A stretch of 41,627 nt of DNA from a virus: IMG/VR virus record IMGVR_UViG_3300049215_000099, positions 1 through 41,627 of that record; one strand, given 5' to 3'. Within the stretch, counting starts at the first letter, position 1, and each line of letters starts with the position of its first letter. Both the position numbers and the translations under genes were made by a program. The notes beneath the pieces were generated by a model. That model made no database searches and was not told the DNA's origin. It worked only from the letters and a program-made list of their open reading frames with translations. Shown here in pieces: positions 1-6,006 of this stretch.

Positions 1-228
1 TTGGGCGTTGAGTCGGGCGTCGAATCGGGCGTCAGGTCGGGCGTCAAATCGGGCGTCAAATCGGGCATCGGGTCGGGCGTCAGGTTGGGCGTCTGGTCGG
101 GCGTCTGGTCGGGCGTTGAGTCGGGCGTCAGGTCGGGCGTCGAATCGGGCGTCGCGTCGGGCGTCTGGTCGGGCGTCAGGTCGGGCGTTGAGTCGGGCGT
201 TGAGTCGGGCGTTGAGTCGGGCGTCTGG
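1..228 (+). repeat. 12-bp tandem repeat array, left end
   Basis: About 19 tandem copies of a 12-bp unit read GGC-GTC-xxx-TCG and encode G-V-x-S. The x codon varies among GAG, GAA, AGG, AAA, TGG, GCG and GGG, while the other three codons are almost fixed (TTG sometimes replaces TCG). Bases 31-140 are identical to 41516-41625, but the flanks of this 110-bp match differ on both sides, so the two ends cannot simply be overlapped. Confidence 0.95.
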
Positions 229-939
229 CCCCAGCCGATCAAGGACGGCCTAACCCACGCCCGCGACAAGTGGGGCAGCGCCTGGATCGGCGGACATCTA
301 TGGGCTTCTGACATGGCGTTTCTCTCGTGGTTCAGGGATGTCGGTCACCTTGACCTCGACGCCGACCTGTGGGAGCGCTTCGCGGCGTACGAGGCGATCT
401 GCGAGGCCGGGCCGTCCTTCTGGCATCACTTTGGTGACCGGCTCGTCGTCGCGTTCAGCGACCGGCCTCAAGAGCTGCACCGTGACCGCGAGGGAAACGC
501 CCACCGCGAGGACGGTCCCGCGATCGTGTACCAGGACGGCTGGACGGTGAACGCCTGGCATGGCCTCGTCGTGCCCGACGACTTCTTCTCGTGGGACATC
601 GAGCGCACGCTGAAGGAGGGCAACAGCGAGGCGCGCCGTTGCGGCATCGAGCGACTTGGCTGGGACTGCCTCATCGACAGGCTCTCCCTGGTCAGCGAGG
701 CACCCGACCCCGGCAATCACCCGCACACCATCCGGCTGTTCGAGGGCGACCTGCTCGACGGCCTGTTCGATGAGCCGGCACGGCTCCTGGTCGCGCAGAA
801 CGGCTCGCTCGACAAGGGCGGTCATAGGCGCTCGTTTGGCCTGCCCGTACCTGCCGAGGTGAGCGATCCGGTTGCTGCGGCGGCGCTGCTGTTCGACGTG
901 CCGGTGGAGACGTACCGGCAGTTGGAGCGGCGGTCGTGA
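1..939 (+). CDS. C-terminal part of split DUF6745-like repeat protein
   Basis: The frame is open from base 1, so the true start is not here; the N-terminal half is at 40913-41627 in the same repeat register. About 19 four-residue repeats (G-V-x-S) are followed by a globular region of about 235 residues. That region has the layout I recall for DUF6745 proteins of actinobacteria and their phages: an IGGHLWAS stretch, a [16 protein letters not shown] segment and a C-terminal part ending near PVETYRQLE. The function of the family is unknown. The stop at 937-939 is followed in the same frame by an HNH-like fragment. The family call is from memory, without a search. Confidence 0.7.
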   Translation: MGVESGVESGVRSGVKSGVKSGIGSGVRLGVWSGVWSGVESGVRSGVESGVASGVWSGVRSGVESGVESGVESGVWPQPIKDGLTHARDKWGSAWIGGHLWASDMAFLSWFRDVGHLDLDADLWERFAAYEAICEAGPSFWHHFGDRLVVAFSDRPQELHRDREGNAHREDGPAIVYQDGWTVNAWHGLVVPDDFFSWDIERTLKEGNSEARRCGIERLGWDCLIDRLSLVSEAPDPGNHPHTIRLFEGDLLDGLFDEPARLLVAQNGSLDKGGHRRSFGLPVPAEVSDPVAAAALLFDVPVETYRQLERRS

Positions 940-1029
940 CCCCGGGCGTGGGATGAGCGGGCCTACGTGCCGGCGTGCGGTGGCATCGTCGGGCTCTCGG
1001 CACACCACGGGGAGCTCGACGGCCACAGG
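940..1029 (+). pseudogene. Fragment of an HNH-type nuclease gene
   Basis: Directly after the stop at 939, and in the same frame, the translation reads WDERAYVPACGGIVGL then a HHGELD segment. It parallels the second half of the protein encoded at 39638-39934 (WDPRSFVPACGGIMGL, then CHGRLD). The first half, with its HLIPKQ motif, is absent and no start codon or ribosome site precedes the fragment, so I read it as a decayed partial copy. The same frame stays open into the gene at 1087, so a start at GTG 967 would fuse the two; the ribosome site at about 1076-1083 argues against that. Confidence 0.6.
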
Positions 1030-1086
1030 CTCGCAGGCAGTGACACGTTTCGTAACCCCCTGGAAGCCCGAGCGAGAGGAGAACCC

Positions 1087-1773
1087 ATGACCGACACCCT
1101 GACCGCGTACCACAACGACCCGCAACTGAAGGACCGCATCATGGCGAAGATCGCCGCCCACAGAGAGACCGACAAGATCGTCAAGGGCATCTACTGGGCT
1201 GAAGGGAAGGGCTGCGCCGTCGGCTGTGTGCTTGAAGATCCCGACGGCGGCCACATGCGCTACGAGGCCGAGTTCGGCATTCCCGCACAGCTTGCATATC
1301 TTGAGGACGCCATCTTCGAGGCGCTGCCGGAGGATGCGTCAATCGCATGGCCCGAGCGATTCATGGGAGCGATCAAGCCCGGAGCCGACCTCTCGCGCAT
1401 CTGGCCGGAGTTCGCAATCTGGCTGATGGTCGATGAGAAGTGGGGCGTCGTCAACACGGCCGACGATGGGGTCAAGGACATCTGCCGCCGGGTTGCAGAC
1501 GGGTATGCGCGGCTGGGTACAGAGAACGCGCTGAACGACGAGGACGCGGAGAAGCTCGCTCGGGACGCTCGGGCCGCTTGGGCCGCTCGGGCCACTTGGG
1601 ACGCTCGGGCCGCTCGGGCCGCTTGGGCCGCTCGGGCCGCTTGGGACGCTCGGGCCGCTTGGGACGCTCGGGCCGCCTTCGTCGTCGCCTCAGCCGACAA
1701 GCTCATCGAGCTATTGGAACTGGTCGGTAGGGATCATTTGGTCGATGCTCTTGTCGGAAAGGAAGCGCCGTGA
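1087..1773 (+). CDS. Phage protein with Ala/Arg/Trp repeat
   Basis: A 228-residue protein with start ATG 1087 behind GAGAGGAGA. Residues 1-155 form a globular part with the motifs YWAEGKGCAVGC and WPERFMGAI that I recall from uncharacterised phage proteins. Residues about 157-198 are a low-complexity run of ARAAW/DARAA units, followed by a short helical tail ending GKEAP. No catalytic motif is recognised and the function is unknown. The last codons belong to a segment that recurs at the end of the large virion protein gene at 32.3 kb. Confidence 0.7.
   Translation: MTDTLTAYHNDPQLKDRIMAKIAAHRETDKIVKGIYWAEGKGCAVGCVLEDPDGGHMRYEAEFGIPAQLAYLEDAIFEALPEDASIAWPERFMGAIKPGADLSRIWPEFAIWLMVDEKWGVVNTADDGVKDICRRVADGYARLGTENALNDEDAEKLARDARAAWAARATWDARAARAAWAARAAWDARAAWDARAAFVVASADKLIELLELVGRDHLVDALVGKEAP
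1557..1678 (+). repeat. Coding tandem repeat (ARAAW/DARAA)
   Basis: Imperfect units of about 9 and 18 bp, of the form GCTCGGGCCGCTTGGG, run through the C-terminal third of the preceding gene. They encode alternating Ala-Arg-Ala-Ala-Trp and Asp-Ala-Arg blocks. The period keeps the reading frame. The repeat is unrelated in sequence to the 12-bp array at the contig ends. Confidence 0.85.
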
Positions 1774-1838
1774 CCCTCGTTGCCGTGTTGCTCCTCTTGG
1801 TGGTTGGCGTCTTCTGGTTCTTTGATGGGATCGAATCG
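1754..1838 (+). repeat. Dispersed repeat, copy A
   Basis: The 33-bp block 1754-1786 and the 25-bp block 1814-1838 are both identical to 32316-32373, where they are contiguous. Copy A holds 27 extra bases (1787-1813) between them. Both copies span a gene end encoding GKEAP and the GTGA start of a tiny downstream frame. Confidence 0.9.
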
Positions 1839-1844
1839 CCGTGA
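1770..1844 (+). CDS. 24-residue membrane peptide
   Basis: A GTG start overlaps the TGA stop of the preceding gene (GTGA). The peptide is a single hydrophobic stretch (VAVLLLLVVGVFWFF) with a short acidic tail, as expected for a one-pass membrane micro-protein. The copy at 32.3 kb keeps the ends but has lost nine codons from this stretch. It could also be an unused frame; the support is the GTGA coupling and the hydrophobicity. Confidence 0.4.
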   Translation: MTLVAVLLLLVVGVFWFFDGIESP

Positions 1845-1882
1845 ATGAAACCCTGGCAATCAACGACACAGGAGGGATCAGA

Positions 1883-1975
1883 GTGAACGACGAGCGGTTG
1901 GGGTTCATTCCGAGTCCCGCGCTAGGATTTCGAGTATGGATACAATCCATTTTGTCTGTCCTGGCAAGCCGTTGA
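1883..1975 (+). CDS. Possible 30-residue ORF
   Basis: GTG 1883 sits six bases after GGAGGG, one of the better ribosome-binding sites in this stretch. The 30-codon frame runs 40 bases into the RusA-like gene in another frame. No family is recognised. The good ribosome site without any other obvious gene is the only reason for listing it. Confidence 0.25.
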   Translation: MNDERLGFIPSPALGFRVWIQSILSVLASR

Positions 1976-2421
1976 CCTGGCAGAGAGCCCAGCGTGGTCG
2001 CTACGGCTCAACCTACACGCCGGCTGATCGCGAATCAAAGATGTCCGAGGTCCGAGACTCCTGGCGAGTTCTAGGTGTCGAGCCGTTCCCCAAGAACGTT
2101 GATCTGGCGCTCAGCGTCGCGGTGTTCTGCATCCGGCCAGAGTCGCACTTCCGCACGAACGGAGAACTCAAGCCCTGGGCCTTGACCGCTCGACCACGCT
2201 CAGGAATCAACGGCGGCGATGTCTCGAACTTCATCAAGCTGGTCGAGGACGCTCTCAACCTCGTGGCTTACTACGACGACACCCAGATAGTCGAATACCG
2301 CGAGCCGATGGGCAAGTGGTTCACGCCGTGGGGCGAGATGCCGCGCACAGAGGTCACGCTGACCCCCGTCACGCACCTGGCGAAGCGTCCCGAGACTCCC
2401 CAGCTCGCCCTAGTCGCCTGA
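1936..2421 (+). CDS. RusA-like Holliday junction resolvase
   Basis: A 161-residue protein with the RusA signature: GGDVSNFIKLVEDALN at about residues 93-108, then YYDDTQIVE at about 112-120. The aspartates near 95, 105, 114 and 115 and Lys101 are the expected metal-binding and catalytic positions. RusA enzymes are dimers that cut branched DNA, and phages use them to process recombination or packaging intermediates. The stop overlaps the next start (TGATG). It fits functionally with the ERF and exonuclease genes at 37.4-38.8 kb, which lie on the same side of the circle. Confidence 0.85.
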   Translation: MDTIHFVCPGKPLTWQRAQRGRYGSTYTPADRESKMSEVRDSWRVLGVEPFPKNVDLALSVAVFCIRPESHFRTNGELKPWALTARPRSGINGGDVSNFIKLVEDALNLVAYYDDTQIVEYREPMGKWFTPWGEMPRTEVTLTPVTHLAKRPETPQLALVA

Positions 2422-2633
2422 TGGCAAAAAACGGCACCAGAGAGCAAATGGCAGCTAAGCGCGCCCTCTGCGAGAAGCTATGGGCCGAAGGCACCCCCAC
2501 CTTAGAGATCGCCCGTCAGATGGGATGGAGCACCAAGCATCCCCCGAGCAACCACATCGCCGCCTACCGGCGCAAGGGCTGGAACCTGCCGCCACGGTTC
2601 ACGACGGGGCCGAAGGCAAAGAGAATCGGGTAG
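2421..2633 (+). CDS. Small helix-turn-helix protein
   Basis: A 70-residue basic protein starting at ATG 2421, which overlaps the RusA stop. Residues about 14-52 (LWAEGTPTLEIARQMGW, then HIAAYRRKGW) follow the pattern of GcrA-like or resolvase-type helix-turn-helix domains. It is probably a DNA-binding regulator, but the target is unknown. Confidence 0.55.
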   Translation: MAKNGTREQMAAKRALCEKLWAEGTPTLEIARQMGWSTKHPPSNHIAAYRRKGWNLPPRFTTGPKAKRIG

Positions 2634-2666
2634 GATCACCTGCCCAACCAAACCGGGGAGGCGAGG

Positions 2667-2948
2667 ATGAGCACTCAATCGGAATCCGCTCTGAAGACGG
2701 CCAACGCGATCCGCAAGGCACGAGCGGTCGCCAAGTCCGAACTGCGAGAAGGCCGCATCACCCTACGCGAAGCCCTCGACCTCGACTGCTTCGCCAGCAT
2801 GACGATCTATAAGCTCCTGATCGCTCAGAAGAACGTAGGCGACTTCCGCGCTCTGGCAGTCCTTCACCGCTTGCAGATCAACCCCCAGCGCCGCGTCCAG
2901 GGCCTCACCGAGCGCCAATGCAATCTGATCGTGGAAACCATCCGATGA
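2667..2948 (+). CDS. Actinobacterial IHF (mIHF)-like DNA-binding protein
   Basis: A 93-residue protein with start ATG 2667 behind GGGGAGGCGAGG. The second half, KNVGDFRALAVLHRLQI followed by PQRRVQGLTERQ, matches the pattern I know from mycobacterial and streptomycete integration host factor (K-VGK-KA-EI---L-I-PTRR-RGLGDRQ), whose helix-two-turn-helix region binds and bends DNA. An N-terminal helix rich in Lys and Arg precedes it, as in the host proteins. In hosts this protein is essential and supports phage integration; here no integrase is visible, so a role in replication, packaging or silencing is inferred. It is the strongest host clue in the window. Confidence 0.8.
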   Translation: MSTQSESALKTANAIRKARAVAKSELREGRITLREALDLDCFASMTIYKLLIAQKNVGDFRALAVLHRLQINPQRRVQGLTERQCNLIVETIR

Positions 2949-2960
2949 TCGGTTATGATG
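2949..2960 (+). promoter_or_regulatory. Promoter-like element TCGGTTATGATG, copy 1
   Basis: A TATGAT -10 box at 2954-2959 lies 31 nt before ATG 2991, just after the mIHF-like gene stop. The same core occurs at 37320, 40445 and, on the minus strand, at 26251-26263, each 26-31 nt before a start codon. No good -35 box is visible at the usual distance. Confidence 0.65.
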
Positions 2961-2990
2961 TAGGCATCCCCCAACCCAAGGAGAACCCAC

Positions 2991-3155
2991 ATGAACACTC
3001 TCGAATGGATTGGTATTGCCATCGGCAGCGTATGGGGCTTCTGTGCGCTCTGCCTCCTGATCCTCGCCTTCCTGTCGAAGTGGGCAAACGACCGCGAGAT
3101 AGACAGGCTGATCTCAGAGGCCGAAGCGGAGCTTGCAGCTTGGAGGGCACAATAA
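2991..3155 (+). CDS. Small one-pass membrane protein
   Basis: A 54-residue protein with start ATG 2991 behind AAGGAG. Residues about 5-29 form a hydrophobic segment (WIGIAIGSVWGFCALCLLIL and on), followed by a charged helix (REIDRLISEAEAELAAW). It has its own promoter-like site. Function unknown; the shape is that of many phage micro-proteins with a cytoplasmic helical tail. Confidence 0.65.
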   Translation: MNTLEWIGIAIGSVWGFCALCLLILAFLSKWANDREIDRLISEAEAELAAWRAQ

Positions 3156-3226
3156 ACGCCGAGCACCAGGAGCGCCCAGTCGCATCCCTTCTCAGACCGC
3201 ACTCAGGCAACGCGCAGGCGAGCGTC

Positions 3227-3400
3227 GTGAACATCAACACCGTTCGAGACTGGAACAGCGGAATGAGAGCAGTCCAGAGCCAAGCAGAAGCACTTGAGGC
3301 AGCCGTGGACGCCCTGATAGCCATAGCCCATGTCAACAGCGCTGAGGGTGAGGTTGCCTTGATCGCTCTGCGCTTCATCAAGGATCTGGTGTGCTCGTGA
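3227..3400 (+). CDS. Small helical protein, start uncertain
   Basis: This frame ends at TGA 3398-3400 and encodes a helical protein (AVQSQAEALEAAVDALIAIA) of 57 residues from GTG 3227. A TTG at 3140, overlapping the end of the preceding gene, would give 87 residues. Neither start has a strong ribosome site. The length and helical content suggest a real small gene; function unknown. Confidence 0.5.
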   Translation: MNINTVRDWNSGMRAVQSQAEALEAAVDALIAIAHVNSAEGEVALIALRFIKDLVCS

Positions 3401-3408
3401 AGTAAGCT

Positions 3409-4149
3409 ATGGGCGTGTTCGTCTCCGCTGAGGAAGCACGCCGAATCGTCCAGGGCAAACAGCATCAACTGAGGCGACCGCTAGGCAAGCAGAAGCTCTC
3501 AGAGGGCAAGTCCTACGCCCTGAAGGTGGGGAAGGCCCCAAGCAAGCTAAAGATCACGGTGCTCGAGCTCTCAGAGCAGAATCAGAGCGATTTCAGCATC
3601 CGCGACGCCAAGCGCGAGGGCTATAGAACCACCAAGGAAGCCCGAGAACATTGGCCCCAGAAGCTCAAAGACGCTCAGAGACACCAACTCGTGAGCTTCA
3701 GCCTGGGAGACAACTCCGACCAGATCAGACTCCTGCGATCAGGAGCGCCGGCGATGGTCCTGTGCAAAGCCTCGGTCAAATGGATTGATTTCAGCACCGA
3801 GCCTCCGCTTGAATGGACTCAGCCCTGCCATCGAGCATTTGCCGATGACCAAGAAGTCTGCAAGTGCGGCGCACGTAGACCGGCAGAAACCGAGGAAGAC
3901 CGGGGCTACACGACCAGACCCCAAGCAGCTCTCAAGGACGCCGGCGAGGAAGTCTCCGAGAGCTGGCAGAAGCGCTACGCCAAACAAGCCGAGGAGCAAT
4001 ACATCGGCATCGTCGCTGACCGCTCCAAACGCCTCCAGGCCGCGATAGCCGAGATCAAGCTCCACGCCAACGGCGAGAACGTCAACAAGCGCCTACGCGA
4101 AGCGCAAAGACGAGCCAAGAAGTGTTCGCCGTTGGATGTGGTACTTTAA
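3409..4149 (+). CDS. ASCH-like domain protein
   Basis: A 246-residue protein. The N-terminal 125 residues suggest an ASCH/PUA-type RNA-binding fold: an early AEEARRIVQGKQHQLRRP segment, then ITVLEL, then IRDAKREGYRTTKEAREHW. A short Cys/His cluster (CHRAF, then CKCGARRP) near 140-160 could bind zinc. The rest is charged and helical. The domain call rests on pattern memory and is tentative. ASCH proteins are common and poorly understood in actinophages. Confidence 0.5.
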   Translation: MGVFVSAEEARRIVQGKQHQLRRPLGKQKLSEGKSYALKVGKAPSKLKITVLELSEQNQSDFSIRDAKREGYRTTKEAREHWPQKLKDAQRHQLVSFSLGDNSDQIRLLRSGAPAMVLCKASVKWIDFSTEPPLEWTQPCHRAFADDQEVCKCGARRPAETEEDRGYTTRPQAALKDAGEEVSESWQKRYAKQAEEQYIGIVADRSKRLQAAIAEIKLHANGENVNKRLREAQRRAKKCSPLDVVL

Positions 4150-4218
4150 TTCGCAAATTGGTCCTGATCGTGGCGCATCAGAGTGCCATGCGGGAGCTGA
4201 GCAACCTAAGGCCGCTGC

Positions 4219-4419
4219 ATGGCAAACACCGCCGAACTAGACCAGCACGTAACCGAAATAGCCACGATCGCCTCAAGTATTCAAGGCGCAATCACGACGA
4301 TGAGCCAAGCCTTAGCCGTCGAACCTCCGAACGTGTACCAGCTGCGCACAGATCTCCAAGCCATCGCTCAGCAGGCCGCGAGACTTCAGAACCTATCGCC
4401 GTTGAGCGCGAGCGAATGA
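4219..4419 (+). CDS. Small helical protein
   Basis: A 66-residue protein (starting MANTAELDQHV) with two amphipathic helices rich in Ala and Gln, compatible with a coiled coil. The start follows CTAAGG. Its stop overlaps the next start by ATGA, the first of a chain of micro-genes. No family recognised. Confidence 0.5.
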   Translation: MANTAELDQHVTEIATIASSIQGAITTMSQALAVEPPNVYQLRTDLQAIAQQAARLQNLSPLSASE

Positions 4420-4481
4420 TTCTCGCCGCCTTCATGCTCGCCCTGTTCGGCTACACCGCTTGGCAACTCCTCAAAGCATGA
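4416..4481 (+). CDS. 21-residue membrane peptide
   Basis: ATG 4416 overlaps the previous stop (ATGA), and the TGA at 4479 overlaps the next ATG at 4478. The peptide (MILAAFMLALFGYTAWQLL, then KA) is one hydrophobic helix. The ATGA junctions at both ends argue that it is translated. Function unknown. Confidence 0.45.
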   Translation: MILAAFMLALFGYTAWQLLKA

Positions 4482-4630
4482 TCGAGGAGCCCAAATGCCT
4501 ACGCTGTGGCCACCCACTCGACCACGACGCCAAAGAGCTTGAAGACCGCCAGTACGAGTGCCCTCGATGCGGCTGGTGGATCACGCAGAAGCTCCTGGAC
4601 AGACTCGACAGAGAGCCAAAATCACCTTGA
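4478..4630 (+). CDS. 50-residue zinc-ribbon protein
   Basis: ATG 4478 is coupled to the preceding micro-gene by ATGA. Two CxxC pairs (KCLRCGHPL near 6-14 and ECPRCGWW near 27-34) about 20 residues apart form a typical zinc ribbon, followed by a short basic helix. It may bind nucleic acid or a protein partner. It ends at the left edge of the long non-coding region. Confidence 0.65.
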   Translation: MIEEPKCLRCGHPLDHDAKELEDRQYECPRCGWWITQKLLDRLDREPKSP

Positions 4631-4652
4631 AGGATCATAAGCGGACCCTCCT

Positions 4653-4786
4653 CGCATCGCCTTACATGGCGACTGTGGGCCTGTTTTTTCTCGCCAGATA
4701 GCTCAGAATCGCCGTCTAAGGCGTTTTGAGCGCTAATCCATGGGATGGTCCCGCCAAGTCCCCGCATCGCCTTACATGGCGACTGT
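4653..4786 (+). repeat. Pair of 24-bp direct repeats
   Basis: The identical 24-bp segments at 4653-4676 and 4763-4786 are 110 bp apart; each is followed by a near-identical GGGCCTGT. Each contains TCGCC-TTACAT-GGCGA, a 5-bp stem with a 6-base loop. Copy 1 is followed by a run of six T at 4683-4688, so it could also act as a weak terminator. Confidence 0.85.
4701..4731 (+). other. Hairpin
   Basis: GCTCAGAATCGCC (4701-4713) pairs with GGCGTTTTGAGC (4720-4731) around a six-base loop, with one bulged T and one mismatch. It lies between the two direct repeats. It is not followed by a T run, so a simple terminator is unlikely. Confidence 0.55.
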
Positions 4787-4800
4787 TGGGCCTGTGCCGG

Positions 4801-5433
4801 ATGCGTGTACCCAGCAGGCCTGACGCGGAGCGAGGCCTCACGCTCGGCTCGAGGATCAAGGGCGCCACGGGTTCTGCCGAAGTACGCACGCCGCCTCTAC
4901 CTGATCTGGCCGCCCAGGCACGAGAACGGCGATCCCTCCAGAGCCCGCCGAACGGCGGCTCCCTGGACGATCGCCGGTGGCCTTCTGATCGGGTGCACTG
5001 GGGCCGGCTCGAAGAATGGCCTACAAGCTGCTCAGGTTCAACGGCCACGAGTCTCAGACGTGCTAGAGCCGCGATCAACGGCGATTGGAGCTGGGTAGCG
5101 ACCGCCCGCTATACCCAAACACCGCCGCCGGCTCGCGTCCGTATCCAATGCCCGATCCACCAATCAGTGCGCGATCCCCACGAGGATGGATCAGTGCCCG
5201 ACGGCCTGAGCTGGCTGGCGGCGATGATTCCGGCAGGCGCCCGATCACGAAGTAGACGGCGGCGACGCCTTAACCGTTGCAGGCTCTGCGGCCTCCCTCC
5301 CGGCATGCCCGGCGGGTCTTCCGGCATGCCCGAGTTGACGGGCCGTGAGGCGCGGCTGAAGGCCGGCACGACCGCCTTGAACACCGATTGCAAGATGGGG
5401 GTTGACCTGCAAGCGATGATCGACCAAACGTGA
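4801..5433 (+). CDS. Doubtful ORF in structured region
   Basis: The frame is open for about 210 codons from ATG 4801. Its C-terminal half has CPIH and CRLCG motifs that could form a zinc site and a block of arginines. Against it: no ribosome site, long low-complexity Arg/Pro/Ser stretches, and no recognised family. In DNA this GC-rich such frames arise by chance. Another frame (4745-5098) is also open. Confidence 0.22.
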   Translation: MRVPSRPDAERGLTLGSRIKGATGSAEVRTPPLPDLAAQARERRSLQSPPNGGSLDDRRWPSDRVHWGRLEEWPTSCSGSTATSLRRARAAINGDWSWVATARYTQTPPPARVRIQCPIHQSVRDPHEDGSVPDGLSWLAAMIPAGARSRSRRRRRLNRCRLCGLPPGMPGGSSGMPELTGREARLKAGTTALNTDCKMGVDLQAMIDQT

Positions 5434-5475
5434 CATGCACTTAGCGCGGCGCACACTGGCAGGGGGTGCGTGCGA

Positions 5476-5534
5476 TTGCGGGGTTGAGTGCCCCCATTTG
5501 AGGGGGCGGTACTCAGATCCAACACCCCTCGCAA
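5476..5534 (+). other. Strong long hairpin
   Basis: TTGCG (5476-5480), GGG, TTGAGT and CCCCC pair in order with GGGGG (5502-5506), ACTCA (5511-5515), CAA, CCC and CGCAA (5530-5534), around the loop ATTTGA. The pairing covers nearly 60 nt with small bulges. It could be an RNA element or a DNA cruciform; it encodes nothing I can recognise. Confidence 0.65.
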
Positions 5535-5581
5535 GCAACAGACCACAAGGCCGGCTGTCGGTGCCTCAACTGCGATCTCTC

Positions 5582-5620
5582 GGGCGAAGGGGAACGTCTC
5601 ATAACGACGGCCCCCCGCCC
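5582..5620 (+). other. Strong GC hairpin
   Basis: GGGCG-AA-GGGG-AA-CGTC (5582-5598) pairs with GACG-G-CCCC-C-CGCCC (5606-5620) around a seven-base loop. The three stem segments are separated by small symmetrical or near-symmetrical bulges. It is the second of three consecutive hairpins before the gene at 5695. Confidence 0.6.
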
Positions 5621-5656
5621 TCGCTGAGCGGAGTCCCGGACCCCAGACGTAGAATC

Positions 5657-5672
5657 GAGCCCCTCGGGGCTC
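5657..5672 (+). other. Leader hairpin before first virion-module gene
   Basis: GAGCCC-CTCG-GGGCTC is a perfect 6-bp stem. It ends about 10 bases before the ribosome site AGGAGG at 5682-5688 of the gene at 5695. A TAGAAT box at 5650-5655 just before it could be a -10 element, in which case the hairpin would start the transcript; no convincing -35 is seen. Confidence 0.45.
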
Positions 5673-5694
5673 TCAGAGGCTTAGGAGGCCCACG

Positions 5695-6006
5695 ATGAGT
5701 CGCTACGATGCTGCGGTCAAGGCTCTTGGCCTGAAAGCCAAGGGCACCTCAAGCGAGGAGTCCCCCAACCCGAAGATCCAGAAGCTCCCTCGCAAGCCGG
5801 GGAACCAGCGAGACTTCGGGATGCTCACCCCCGGTGCCAAAGCTCGCCACGCCTACTCGGGTCCGGCCTCAGAGCAGGAGTCGATGTCGGAAGGCAAGGT
5901 CGAATCAGCGTTTGGACAGAGACCGGGAGAGAAGATGCAGCTCTCGAACTCGAGCACCCCTTACCAGCATCGAGACATGCAAACAGCCCTCAGAAAGAAG
6001 GTCTAG
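5695..6006 (+). CDS. Small basic protein, first of virion module
   Basis: A 103-residue basic protein with start ATG 5695 behind TTAGGAGGCCCACG. It is polar and probably disordered, with no recognised motif. The TAG stop at 6004 directly abuts ATG 6007 in the same frame. Its place two to four genes before the large terminase would suit a small terminase, but it lacks a recognisable HTH or coiled coil, so I do not assign that. Confidence 0.55.
   Translation: MSRYDAAVKALGLKAKGTSSEESPNPKIQKLPRKPGNQRDFGMLTPGAKARHAYSGPASEQESMSEGKVESAFGQRPGEKMQLSNSSTPYQHRDMQTALRKKV

Larger units (their letters stand above)
4631..5694 (+). other. Largely non-coding, structure-rich region
   Basis: About 1.06 kb between the early micro-genes and the virion module. 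It holds two copies of a 24-bp direct repeat, a hairpin at 4701-4731 and three strong hairpins at 5476-5672. One long frame (4801-5433) is listed separately with low confidence. Position just before the terminase cluster makes a packaging site or a late-operon leader possible; this is inference from position. Confidence 0.6.

Noticed and set aside
298-1254. 318-codon minus-strand frame
   Set aside because: It overlaps the DUF6745-like part and the next gene; its protein has no recognisable motif, which fits a shadow frame in GC-rich DNA.
5435-5698. 87-codon plus-strand frame before the virion module
   Set aside because: It covers three strong hairpins, gives an Arg/Gly/Pro-rich protein and overlaps the ribosome site of the next gene.
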